From CAYZJD01 sp964478455 (lineage in GTDB: Bacteria; Acidobacteriota; Terriglobia; Bryobacterales; Bryobacteraceae), in contig CAYZJD010000243.1 in NCBI GenBank assembly GCA_964478455.1, forward strand, positions 1 to 7,342: DNA of 7,342 nt. The letters run 5' to 3'. Positions 1-5,453 of the stretch are shown here, one piece after another; position 1 is the first letter of the stretch, and each line of letters starts with the position of its first letter. The position numbers and the translations under genes are program-made. Under the pieces are notes generated by a model that was not told the DNA's origin, did not search any database, and saw only the letters and a program-made list of their open reading frames with translations.

Positions 1-178
1 GCCCGACGAAGGAGGGTCCGGCAAAATTGCCGAGGTGGAAGGCCTCCACTTGGGAGGGCCGGAGATGGGCGTCGGCGAGGCAGTTTTCGGCCGCCTCGAC
101 GGCCAGGCCGCGCAGGTCCCGGTCGGGGAAGACCCCGAAGGGAGTCTTGCCGATGCCGACCACGGCCACAGGTCTCAT
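1..178 (-). CDS. Thiolase-family protein (acetyl-CoA acetyltransferase-like), N-terminal fragment
   Basis: The gene reads leftward and is cut by the window start, so only the first 59 residues are visible. They begin MRPVAVVGIGKTPFG, followed by a Pro-Asp-Arg-Asp-Leu-Arg-Leu-Ala-Val-Glu-Ala helix and, near residues 50-59, His-Leu-Gly-Asn-Phe-Ala-Gly. This Val-Gly-Ile-Gly-Lys-Thr-Pro-Phe-Gly opening with a following LAVEAA helix is typical of the thiolase / SCP-x-like acetyl-CoA acetyltransferase superfamily, which makes or cleaves beta-ketoacyl-CoA. The catalytic Cys and His lie outside the window, so activity cannot be judged, and non-catalytic thiolase-like relatives also start this way. 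The ATG at 178 has no clear Shine-Dalgarno. A TATTCT hexamer 8 nt upstream would fit a very short or leaderless transcript. The gene is divergent from the ECF sigma operon. Confidence 0.75.
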   Translation of the reverse strand, partial: MRPVAVVGIGKTPFGVFPDRDLRGLAVEAAENCLADAHLRPSQVEAFHLGNFAGPSFVG

Positions 179-186
179 ATAGAATC

Positions 187-192
187 AGAATA
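187..192 (-). promoter_or_regulatory. Candidate -10 element for the thiolase gene
   Basis: Read on the minus strand, TATTCT lies 8 nt before the ATG at 178, inside the 12-mer GCGCTATTCTGA (185-196). The same 12-mer occurs on the plus strand at 5020-5031 upstream of yggX. No convincing -35 hexamer is seen at 16-18 bp, where the inverted repeat begins. If functional, transcription would start at or next to the start codon. Confidence 0.3.
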
Positions 193-199
193 GCGCCGA

Positions 200-280
200 A
201 AAACCGGTGACAGGCTACGCAATCCCCGATTTCCGCGATCCGGGCCGAAACCGGGGATTGCGTAGCCTGTCACCGGTTTT
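200..280. repeat. Long perfect inverted repeat (29-bp arms), REP/MITE-like palindrome
   Basis: Bases 200-228 are an exact reverse complement of 252-280 (29 pairs, no mismatch) around a 23-nt centre. The outer ends are AAAACCGGTGACAGG on the left and its complement ending in CCGGTTTT on the right. Inside the loop, 230-233 can pair with 247-250 and 235-236 with 244-245, so most of the 81 bp can fold as one hairpin or cruciform. It lies in the divergent spacer between the thiolase and sigma genes and would be transcribed only if a promoter lies outside it. The T-tracts on both ends resemble a bidirectional terminator, but the setting between two gene starts favours an interspersed palindromic element of REP or MITE type. 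No transposase and no second copy occur in the window. Confidence 0.9.
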
Positions 281-355
281 CTTCCACGTTTGGCGGGGAT
301 TTGCGTCATCCCTTATAGGCGCATGGGCACGGTGCTGGCAGTATTGCGGGTCGCC

Positions 356-895
356 ATGAGCGGGGCCGCGGAGCCAACGTTCGACGAGGCAACGGACCGG
401 CAGGGCCGGTTCATTTCCGAGCACTTGCGCCGCGTGTTCCTGATGATCTACCGGATCGTGGGCAACGTGGCCGACGCGCAGGATCTTGCCCAGGAAGCCT
501 TCATCAAGGCTCTCCAGCGAGGAGATCAGCTTAAGGATCCGGAAAAGGCCGCTCACTGGCTGTCCCGGATTGCCACCAACACCGCCATCGACTTCCTGCG
601 CCGGCACGGGCGAGCGAGCTTCACCGGGATCGAGGACTTCCAGGAAGCGCTGGCGAGCCCTGCATCCGACAACCCGGAGCAGGCGGTGCTGCGCGCCGAG
701 CGGCAAGGGTATCTCGAAGACGGGCTCCGACTGCTGACGGAGCGCGAACGGCTGGCGCTTGTGTTGCGCGACGTGGAGGACTTGCCCGCCGAGGAAGTGG
801 CGCGGCGTCTGAACTGCTCGAAGGCGACGGTGCGGAGCCACATCGCCAACGCGCGGATCAAGTTCCGCCGTTACATGGAAGGAAGGAAGCCATGA
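356..895 (+). CDS. ECF-type RNA polymerase sigma factor (sigma-70 family)
   Basis: This is a two-domain ECF sigma factor of about 179 residues, which would direct RNA polymerase to a small regulon. Region 2 spans about residues 17-85 and includes the core-binding motif Asp-Ala-Gln-Asp-Leu-Ala-Gln-Glu-Ala-Phe (40-49) and the promoter-melting/-10 helix WLSRIATNTAIDFLRR (68-83). Region 4 spans about 122-175 and carries the helix-turn-helix LPAEEVARRLNCSKATVRSH (143-162). Region 3 is absent, as expected for the ECF group. The start is uncertain: ATG at 356 gives a normal ECF N-terminus with a weak GCGGG upstream, ATG at 323 adds 11 residues, and TTG at 290 adds 22 but begins just 10 bp after the inverted repeat. 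The stop overlaps the next start (ATGA at 892-895), which indicates translational coupling with the anti-sigma gene. Confidence 0.93.
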   Translation: MSGAAEPTFDEATDRQGRFISEHLRRVFLMIYRIVGNVADAQDLAQEAFIKALQRGDQLKDPEKAAHWLSRIATNTAIDFLRRHGRASFTGIEDFQEALASPASDNPEQAVLRAERQGYLEDGLRLLTERERLALVLRDVEDLPAEEVARRLNCSKATVRSHIANARIKFRRYMEGRKP

Positions 896-1473
896 GGCAC
901 CCGGGGGAGGCGCTTCTGTCACTGTACGCCGGGGGAGACCTCGGCTGGCTGGAGCGCTGGCGTGTGCAGTGGCATCTCGGCGGTTGCGAGGACTGCCGGA
1001 AGGAGGCGGAGGCATTCCGCGCGTCTCGGCGGGCGCTGCTGTCAGGCGCGGGTCAGACACCGGCGGAAGTGAATTGGGGCCGGCTGGCGGCGGAAATGCG
1101 CGCCAACATCCAGGTCGGCCTGGCCGCGGGACAGTGCGTGGGCGGCGCCAAGGCCTCCCCGTTAGTGCCGGGATGGCGGACGGCCATCGCGCTGGCCACC
1201 GTAGTGGTGGTGACGCTGGCGGGCGTCTGGCTCCAGCGGGCGCGTCCGCCGGTCGCATTAGCGCCGCCGGGCGAAGAGGCGGCGGCCGAGGGCGTGGTTC
1301 TGGAAGCGACCACCGATGGGATTCAGCTCCGGGAGGGCTCCGGGGTGCTGGCGTTGCGGTACGGAGACGCCCGGGACGTCACGTACACGGTGAGCGCGCG
1401 CGGAACGCTGCGAGCCCGTTACGTAGACCAGGAAACCGGGCAGGTGACAATCAGCCATGTTTACGCGGAGTAA
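892..1473 (+). CDS. Membrane-anchored zinc-finger anti-sigma factor
   Basis: This is the likely partner that sequesters the ECF sigma factor encoded immediately upstream, with which it shares the ATGA overlap. A good Shine-Dalgarno (GGAAGGA, 881-887) precedes the ATG. The N-terminal cytoplasmic domain has the ZAS/zf-HC2 signature His28-x3-Cys32-x2-Cys35 after an opening His-Pro-Gly-Glu-Ala-Leu-Leu helix. A hydrophobic segment around residues 97-115 (AIALATVVVVTLAGVW) is a single membrane span followed by Arg residues. Residues 120-193 would be extracytoplasmic: a Pro/Ala/Glu linker, then a small beta-rich tail ending in Tyr-Ala-Glu. The length of 193 residues is normal for single-span anti-sigma factors. 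The assignment rests on the zinc motif, topology and position. The inducing signal is unknown. Confidence 0.88.
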   Translation: MRHPGEALLSLYAGGDLGWLERWRVQWHLGGCEDCRKEAEAFRASRRALLSGAGQTPAEVNWGRLAAEMRANIQVGLAAGQCVGGAKASPLVPGWRTAIALATVVVVTLAGVWLQRARPPVALAPPGEEAAAEGVVLEATTDGIQLREGSGVLALRYGDARDVTYTVSARGTLRARYVDQETGQVTISHVYAE

Positions 1474-2593
1474 GTTGGCTGCCATCGCTTTCGGCGCCTG
1501 CCTCGCAGGGGCGCAGGAGAAGGCGCCCGAGGCGCGCAGCCTGTGGAAGATCGACTTCCCCAAGGACTCGCCGGTCTCGGTAGTTTCGGCCGACTGGGGC
1601 GAGTCGCGAACGACGGCGCGCGGCAGCGCGATGGTGCTTGACCTGCGCACATCGCTTTCGCTACGCAATTCCGGGCTGCGGAGGATTCGAGGCGTCACGC
1701 TCCAGGTGCTCGCGCAGGAAGTGACGCCCGGAGGAAGGGCTTCGGTGTCTGTGCCGGCGCTCCACGTTGCTCCGGGTGAGACGTTTCCGGTGCGCATCGA
1801 CTTACGGCTGCTGCGGCCGCTGCTGGTGGGCGGCGGGCCACTCGTCGAGGTCAGCCTCGACGGAGTTCTTTTCGACGATCTGTCCTTCTTTGGTCCGAAC
1901 CGGTTGAACTCGCGCCGCTCGATGACGGCGTGGGAGCTGGAGGCGCGCCGCGATCGCCGTCACTTCAAGTCGGTCTTGGAGACCGAAGGGGAAGGAGCGC
2001 TCCAGCAGGTGATGTTGGAGAGCCTGGCCCGGCAGGCGCAGCGGCCGCGGCTCGACGTGCAAGTGCTGCACGGCGGGCGGGCAACCAACGTACCGGACGG
2101 GCGACCGATCCAGTTCGCGTTTCTGCAACTCCCTGGCTCGCCGGTGGAGCCGCTGGGCGGCTCCGCGCTCGTGGCGGGCAACGAGGCGCGCACGCCGAGC
2201 CTGGAGGTGCGGAACCGCTCCAGCCGCGTCGTGCGCTATTTCGAGATCGGCTGGCTGATCCAGGACGCGGAGGGAAAGGAGTATCTGGCGGGCTCGGTTC
2301 CAGTATCGGATCCGAACCTTCGCCTGCGGCCGGGCGAGAACTGGCGCGCGCTCGAGGCGATGACGCTGCGACTGGCGAGTGCTCCGGGACGGCCATTGAG
2401 CATCGCCGGCATGACCGGCTTTGTCAGCCAGGTGGAGTTCAGCGACGGGACCCTCTGGGTGCCGCCGCGCTCGGCGCTCAAGGACCAGCGAGTGGCGCGC
2501 GCGGTCGCGCCATCACCGGAGGAGCAGCGGCTCCTGGAGTTGTACCGCAAGAGAGGCCTGAGCGCGCTCGTCGAGGAAGTGAAGAAGTTCTGA
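1457..2593 (+). CDS. Secreted protein of unknown function with two similar beta-rich halves, third gene of the sigma operon
   Basis: The family is not recognised. The 378-residue protein opens with MFTRSKLAAIAFGACLAGAQ, a signal peptide with likely cleavage near Ala19-Gln20. Cys15 sits in only a poor lipobox, so lipidation is doubtful. The rest is soluble. Two regions (about 66-150 and 248-340) share an ordered set of landmarks: an Arg-Asn pair (70-71, 252-253), Val-Pro (99-100, 281-282), Pro-Gly-Glu (106-108, 292-294) and Asp-Gly (135-136, 330-331), within alternating hydrophobic strands that look like beta-sandwich domains. A charged helical linker (150-195) joins them and a short helical tail ends the protein. 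The start overlaps the anti-sigma gene by 17 bp with no clear Shine-Dalgarno, so it is probably translated by coupling. Its place in the operon suggests an envelope role linked to sigma signalling, but this is inference. Confidence 0.85.
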   Translation: MFTRSKLAAIAFGACLAGAQEKAPEARSLWKIDFPKDSPVSVVSADWGESRTTARGSAMVLDLRTSLSLRNSGLRRIRGVTLQVLAQEVTPGGRASVSVPALHVAPGETFPVRIDLRLLRPLLVGGGPLVEVSLDGVLFDDLSFFGPNRLNSRRSMTAWELEARRDRRHFKSVLETEGEGALQQVMLESLARQAQRPRLDVQVLHGGRATNVPDGRPIQFAFLQLPGSPVEPLGGSALVAGNEARTPSLEVRNRSSRVVRYFEIGWLIQDAEGKEYLAGSVPVSDPNLRLRPGENWRALEAMTLRLASAPGRPLSIAGMTGFVSQVEFSDGTLWVPPRSALKDQRVARAVAPSPEEQRLLELYRKRGLSALVEEVKKF

Positions 2594-2598
2594 GTCCG

Positions 2599-2617
2599 GC
2601 GTCCTCTTCCGGGACGC
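2599..2617. terminator. Small hairpin between convergent genes, possible bidirectional terminator
   Basis: GCGTCC (2599-2604) and GGACGC (2612-2617) form a 6-bp GC-rich stem around a 7-nt loop. It lies in the 34-bp gap between the end of the sigma operon and the end of purU, which converge. There is no T-run on either side, so this is a weak candidate that rests mainly on position. Confidence 0.35.
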
Positions 2618-2627
2618 ATCACGACGC

Positions 2628-3482
2628 TCAATCGAATACCACCGTCTTGTTCGCGTAGCTCAGGATGCGGTGCTCCAGGTGCCACTTGACCGCCCGCGAG
2701 AGGACGACTTTTTCCAGGTCCCTGCCCTTCTCGATGAAGTCCTCCAGCCCGCAGCGGTGCGAGACGCGCGTCACGTCCTGCTCGATGATCGGACCGTCGT
2801 CGAGCGCTTCCGTCACGTAGTGGCTGGTGGCTCCGATCAGCTTCACTCCGCGCTGGAGCGCCTGGTGATACGGCCTGGCCCCGCTGAACGCCGGCAGGAA
2901 CGAATGGTGCACGTTGATGATCCGGTTCGGGTAGCGGCCCACGAACTCCGGCGACAGGATCTGCATGTAGCGCGCCAGCACCACCAGATCCACGCCATTT
3001 TGTTCAAGCAATTGGAGCTGTACCCGCTCCGCTTCCGCCTTCGTGGCCGGTGTTACCGGCACGTGGTGGAACGGGATGCCGTAGAAATCGGCCAGCGGTT
3101 CGGCATCGGAGTGGTTGCTCACGATCAGCGGCATCCGGCAGCGCAGTTCTCCGGCCTGGCGCCGGTGCAGCAGATCGACCAGGCAGTGCTGTTCCCTGGA
3201 GACGAAGACCGCTACTGACATCGGAGTCGAGGAGTACTCCAGCCGCCAGCGCATCTGGAAGCGCTCGGCGACGGGCCGGAACTCCTGGCGGAACTCGCGG
3301 TCCTGCAAGTCGAACCCTTCCAGGTCCCACTCCACCCTCATGAAGAAGAGCTGGAGCTCGTTGTCCTGGTGCTGGTCCGCGTGCAGAATGTTCGCCCCAT
3401 GCTGATAGAGAAAGTTCGCGATGGTGGCAACCAGACCCTTACGGTCAGGGCAATCGATCAGCAGAATGCCGGTGTTCTTCAT
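2628..3482 (-). CDS. purU: Formyltetrahydrofolate deformylase
   Basis: PurU hydrolyses 10-formyltetrahydrofolate to formate and tetrahydrofolate, balancing one-carbon pools and supplying formate to purine synthesis in the cytoplasm. The 284 residues match the family's usual length. An N-terminal ACT domain (about 4-85) starts with Ile-Leu-Leu-Ile-Asp-Cys-Pro-Asp-Arg-Lys-Gly-Leu, the expected ligand-binding turn. The formyltransferase-like domain follows (about 88-284), with Ser-Asn-His (122-124), the catalytic Asn190-Val-His192-His-Ser-Phe-Leu-Pro motif and Asp229 in LDDGPIIEQDV, corresponding to the Asn/His/Asp triad of PurN-type enzymes. All key residues are present. The ATG at 3482 has AGGGA almost touching it. 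The gene lies 17 bp downstream of a zinc-ribbon membrane protein gene on the same strand, so the two are probably co-transcribed. PurN is excluded by the ACT domain. Confidence 0.96.
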   Translation of the reverse strand: MKNTGILLIDCPDRKGLVATIANFLYQHGANILHADQHQDNELQLFFMRVEWDLEGFDLQDREFRQEFRPVAERFQMRWRLEYSSTPMSVAVFVSREQHCLVDLLHRRQAGELRCRMPLIVSNHSDAEPLADFYGIPFHHVPVTPATKAEAERVQLQLLEQNGVDLVVLARYMQILSPEFVGRYPNRIINVHHSFLPAFSGARPYHQALQRGVKLIGATSHYVTEALDDGPIIEQDVTRVSHRCGLEDFIEKGRDLEKVVLSRAVKWHLEHRILSYANKTVVFD

Positions 3483-3499
3483 TCCCTGGCGGCCGGCTG

Positions 3500-4333
3500 C
3501 TACATCTTCGCCGCGATGAGCTTCGCCATCGCGATCCCGCGGTCCCGGCCGCCGGACACCTGCCGCAAGTCGATCTCCACGGAGGCGCCGCGCTTGAGGA
3601 AGACGAGCATCGAGCTCATCGGCCCGAGGACCGCTTCGTCCCCGATCCCTTCGAGCTTCTCCACCGTTTCCGATCCGCCAATTGCCCCCATGGCTAGCTT
3701 CATCGCCGCCATGGTGGTTTTCCCGTTTTCGTCGACGGTGATGGTGACGTACGGAACAGAACGGTCGTTGGCGGCCGAGGCAAATGCTTTGGCCACGTCC
3801 TCCACGCCGCTCCGCCGCACCTGTTCCGTTTCGCTCGCGGCCTCCGCCTCCTCAGCGCCCGGCCGCTCGATTGCCTCCAGCGCTTTGCGGAATCGTTCCC
3901 CTCTCTGCTCCTCCGCAACCGGGCGGGTGTAATACTCGCACTTCGGCCCGCTCCCTTCGGCGCGCACGATCTCGACGCCGAGCGCCGCCGAGGCTTCCTC
4001 CTTTGTGAGCAGCGCACAAGCGTTATAGGCGCGCCCCGACGGCCGGTCCGACGCCAGGGAAGACAGGTCGATTCCGGTGCTCTTGGCCATTTGCTCCGCC
4101 TTCTGCTTTACGCGATACCCTGCGTACACGATACCCGCGATCACCAGCACGGCCACCAGGAACAGGACGGCGAAACCTACGACGACGATCTTGACGATCG
4201 GCCTGGTCTTCTTTGCGGCCGGTGCGGGCGCCGAAGGCGCCGCCGGCGTTCCGGCTCCCTTCACGGCCGCTCCACAATTGGCGCAGAAAGCGGTTCCCGC
4301 CTTCACGACCGATCCACAGTTGCTGCAAAACAT
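3500..4333 (-). CDS. Zinc-ribbon, single-span membrane protein with an extracytoplasmic domain of unknown function
   Basis: This is a 277-residue protein with a clear three-part design. Residues 1-21 (MFCSNCGSVV..FCANCG) form a small zinc ribbon, with Cys3/Cys6 and Cys17/Cys20 as ligands. A Pro/Ala-rich linker (29-40) and a basic stretch follow, then a strong membrane helix (about 47-72). The C-terminal part (about 75-277) has Cys106 in NACALLTKEEASAALG and Cys132 in KCEYY, which could form a disulfide outside the cytoplasm. The CALLT..EA...LG pattern recalls DUF3558-like lipoprotein domains, but that link is tentative. An Ala/Glu-rich helical stretch lies at about 150-190. The start is taken as ATG 4333 because AGGGGG lies 8 nt upstream. 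A GTG at 4342 would add three residues but overlaps that ribosome site. The function is unknown and nothing here ties it to folate metabolism apart from its place upstream of purU. Confidence 0.85.
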   Translation of the reverse strand: MFCSNCGSVVKAGTAFCANCGAAVKGAGTPAAPSAPAPAAKKTRPIVKIVVVGFAVLFLVAVLVIAGIVYAGYRVKQKAEQMAKSTGIDLSSLASDRPSGRAYNACALLTKEEASAALGVEIVRAEGSGPKCEYYTRPVAEEQRGERFRKALEAIERPGAEEAEAASETEQVRRSGVEDVAKAFASAANDRSVPYVTITVDENGKTTMAAMKLAMGAIGGSETVEKLEGIGDEAVLGPMSSMLVFLKRGASVEIDLRQVSGGRDRGIAMAKLIAAKM

Positions 4334-4462
4334 TGTCGTCACCCCCTCTCGTGCCTGGCATCATCGGCGGGGAGGAGTACCCGCCGCAAGCCAAGCATTG
4401 GTTCCTACTCTACACCAGCGCGCGCCAATCGGGACGAGGCCGCAATCCCGCTCCGCTCATCC

Positions 4463-4478
4463 CCGTGAAGAATCACGG
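4463..4478. repeat. Short perfect inverted repeat in a divergent promoter region
   Basis: CCGTGA (4463-4468) and TCACGG (4473-4478) are perfect complements around AGAA. They sit in the 250-bp spacer between the zinc-ribbon gene (leftward) and the small plus-strand gene at 4584. A second, looser symmetry, TACCA-CA-TGGTA, lies at 4514-4525. Either could be an operator or a leader hairpin. The evidence is symmetry and location only. Nothing else is evident in this spacer. Confidence 0.4.
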
Positions 4479-4558
4479 ACGGCCGAAGGACCGCGCAGGT
4501 ACTCCGGTCCTGTTACCACATGGTACCTTCAGTCCAGTAAGCTGGCGGCCTCCGGCTA

Positions 4559-4588
4559 TTGACCCGCCGTCAGAAACCTGCCAATGAT
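4559..4588 (+). promoter_or_regulatory. Candidate sigma-70-type promoter for the 4584/4614 gene
   Basis: TTGACC (4559-4564) matches the -35 consensus in five of six bases. An 18-bp spacer separates it from AATGAT (4583-4588), a four-of-six -10. A start site near 4595 would leave the ATG at 4584 untranscribed and favour the in-frame ATG at 4614. The prediction is weak because the -10 is poor. Confidence 0.3.
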
Positions 4589-4991
4589 CGAGAGTAAGGA
4601 CTCTTTGGGTGACATGAATGACCCAATCGTGGCATCGCCGGCAGGCAGCGTTGTCGTCGGGGGCGGCGAAGGCGCCGGCGGGTGCACGGGAATCCAGGGC
4701 TGCATGATTTATCGCTCAACAGGTCGCGCGATAACGGGCAATCCCGCGGACTCGGAGCAACTGCTGGTTCAGTTCAACCGGCTGATCCGCGAACTCCTGC
4801 GGGGGAAGATGACCCGCAACACTTTCTATCCCTGGGAGATTGAACTTCTGCTGGACATCGAGAGCTGCCGCCTGCGCGAGGCCGCCCGCGAGAACATCCT
4901 CAAGCGATACCAGAAGGCCGTCCAGCACCAGATGGAAAAAGGCGCGACGACGCCGATGAAGCTCTCCGAGTTCCTCGCGCGCAAACGCTGA
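4584..4991 (+). CDS. Small protein of unknown function
   Basis: The family is not recognised. The longest reading is 135 residues. Residues 1-45 are Gly/Val-rich and look disordered (Val-Val-Val-Gly-Gly-Gly-Glu-Gly region), while about 50-135 is a charged, helical domain. That domain contains the distinctive KMTRNTFYPWEIELLLDI stretch (72-89), then Glu-Ser-Cys-Arg-Leu-Arg, a long Arg/Lys/Gln-rich helix and a basic tail ending Ala-Arg-Lys-Arg. No signal peptide or membrane segment is present. Three starts are possible: ATG 4584 (no Shine-Dalgarno), ATG 4614 (AAGGA at 4596-4600, rather distant) and ATG 4704 (AGGG close upstream). Third-position GC remains high back to about 4620, which argues against 4704. 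It lies 138 bp upstream of yggX on the same strand and could share its transcript. Confidence 0.7.
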   Translation: MIESKDSLGDMNDPIVASPAGSVVVGGGEGAGGCTGIQGCMIYRSTGRAITGNPADSEQLLVQFNRLIRELLRGKMTRNTFYPWEIELLLDIESCRLREAARENILKRYQKAVQHQMEKGATTPMKLSEFLARKR

Positions 4992-5023
4992 GCCCGAACA
5001 GCCGAAGGTCAGCCCGCCTGCGC

Positions 5024-5029
5024 TATTCT
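5024..5029 (+). promoter_or_regulatory. Candidate -10 element upstream of yggX
   Basis: TATTCT sits within GCGCTATTCTGA (5020-5031), identical to the 12-mer before the thiolase gene. It would give an mRNA leader of about 95 nt before the yggX ATG. No good -35 is visible. The support is the repeated motif and its position in the 138-bp gap. Confidence 0.3.
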
Positions 5030-5118
5030 GAAGGGTGAGTACCCGTAGCTCCAAGTGACGCGCGCTTGAGCGTGCGCGGCGCGGTTGCCACGGGCTGATG
5101 GCTGGCAGTCTTCAAAGC

Positions 5119-5122
5119 GAGG
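5119..5122 (+). promoter_or_regulatory. Ribosome binding site that fixes the yggX start
   Basis: GAGG lies 7 nt before the ATG at 5130, an ideal spacing. The alternative upstream TTG at 5085 has no such site, so the 107-residue product is preferred. Confidence 0.65.
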
Positions 5123-5129
5123 TAAGCCG

Positions 5130-5453
5130 ATGGGATGTGGAAGTGCGCCGCCGTTGGAGGAACCCAAGCCGGGCGCGAGGACAGTGTTTTGCGTGAAGTT
5201 CCAGCGGGAGATGGAGGGGCTCGACGAGCCGCCATTCGACAACCACCCGCTCGGGCAGAAGATCTACGAGAACGTCTCCAAACAGGCCTGGAAGCTCTGG
5301 CTCGAGCAGATGAAGATGATCATGAACGAGTACCGGCTCAATCTGGGCACGCGAGAGGCGCAGGAGTTTCTGTTGCGGCAGATGGAGGAGTATTTCTTCG
5401 GCGAAGGCGCAGCGTTCCCGCCCAGCTACATGCCGCCTCGCTCTAAGCTGTAA
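5130..5453 (+). CDS. yggX: Probable Fe(2+)-trafficking / oxidative damage protection protein (YggX family)
   Basis: YggX proteins are small cytoplasmic proteins linked to iron handling and protection of Fe-S clusters from oxidative damage. The signature is intact: Arg-Thr-Val-Phe-Cys21 (equivalent to the conserved Cys7 of E. coli YggX), Gln-Arg-Glu-x-Glu-Gly-Leu-Asp (25-32), LGQKIYENVSKQAWKLW (41-57), then Met-Ile-Met-Asn-Glu-Tyr-Arg-Leu-Asn and a C-terminal Met-Glu-Glu-Tyr-Phe-Phe. The protein is 107 residues against about 91 in E. coli. The extra length is mostly an N-terminal MGCGSAPPLE extension that contains a second cysteine, Cys3. The ATG at 5130 has a good ribosome site. The 3' end overlaps the convergent ATP-grasp gene by 11 bp (5443-5453). 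The symbol is given for family membership. Confidence 0.93.
   Translation: MGCGSAPPLEEPKPGARTVFCVKFQREMEGLDEPPFDNHPLGQKIYENVSKQAWKLWLEQMKMIMNEYRLNLGTREAQEFLLRQMEEYFFGEGAAFPPSYMPPRSKL

Noticed and set aside
200..280. Inverted repeat as a simple intrinsic terminator
   Set aside because: It lies between two divergent gene starts where no transcript should end, and its 29-bp perfect stem is far longer than a usual terminator.
301..322. Possible ECF autoregulated promoter TTGCGTCAT..TTATAG before the sigma gene
   Set aside because: The spacing between the two blocks is too short for a promoter and no GGAAC-type -35 is present. Part of it may be coding if an upstream start is used.
215..1258. Long minus-strand open frame (347 codons) opposite the sigma and anti-sigma genes
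   Set aside because: It is a high-GC antisense shadow: Pro/Arg/Ala-rich and with no recognisable domain, while the plus strand carries two clear family members.
2591..2593. TGA of the secreted protein gene as a second selenocysteine codon
   Set aside because: It follows a natural helical end (Lys-Lys-Phe), and no Cys/Sec motif or GGU-loop hairpin lies downstream.
1930..2658. Plus-strand frame of 242 codons inside the secreted protein gene
   Set aside because: It is a Gly/Ala/Arg-rich out-of-frame shadow without a ribosome site. The overlapping frame has a signal peptide and ordered structure.
4992..5129. Search for an RNA gene or riboswitch in the yggX leader
   Set aside because: Only short GC-rich self-complementarity (around 5058-5080) is seen. 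No cloverleaf or known aptamer core is recognisable.
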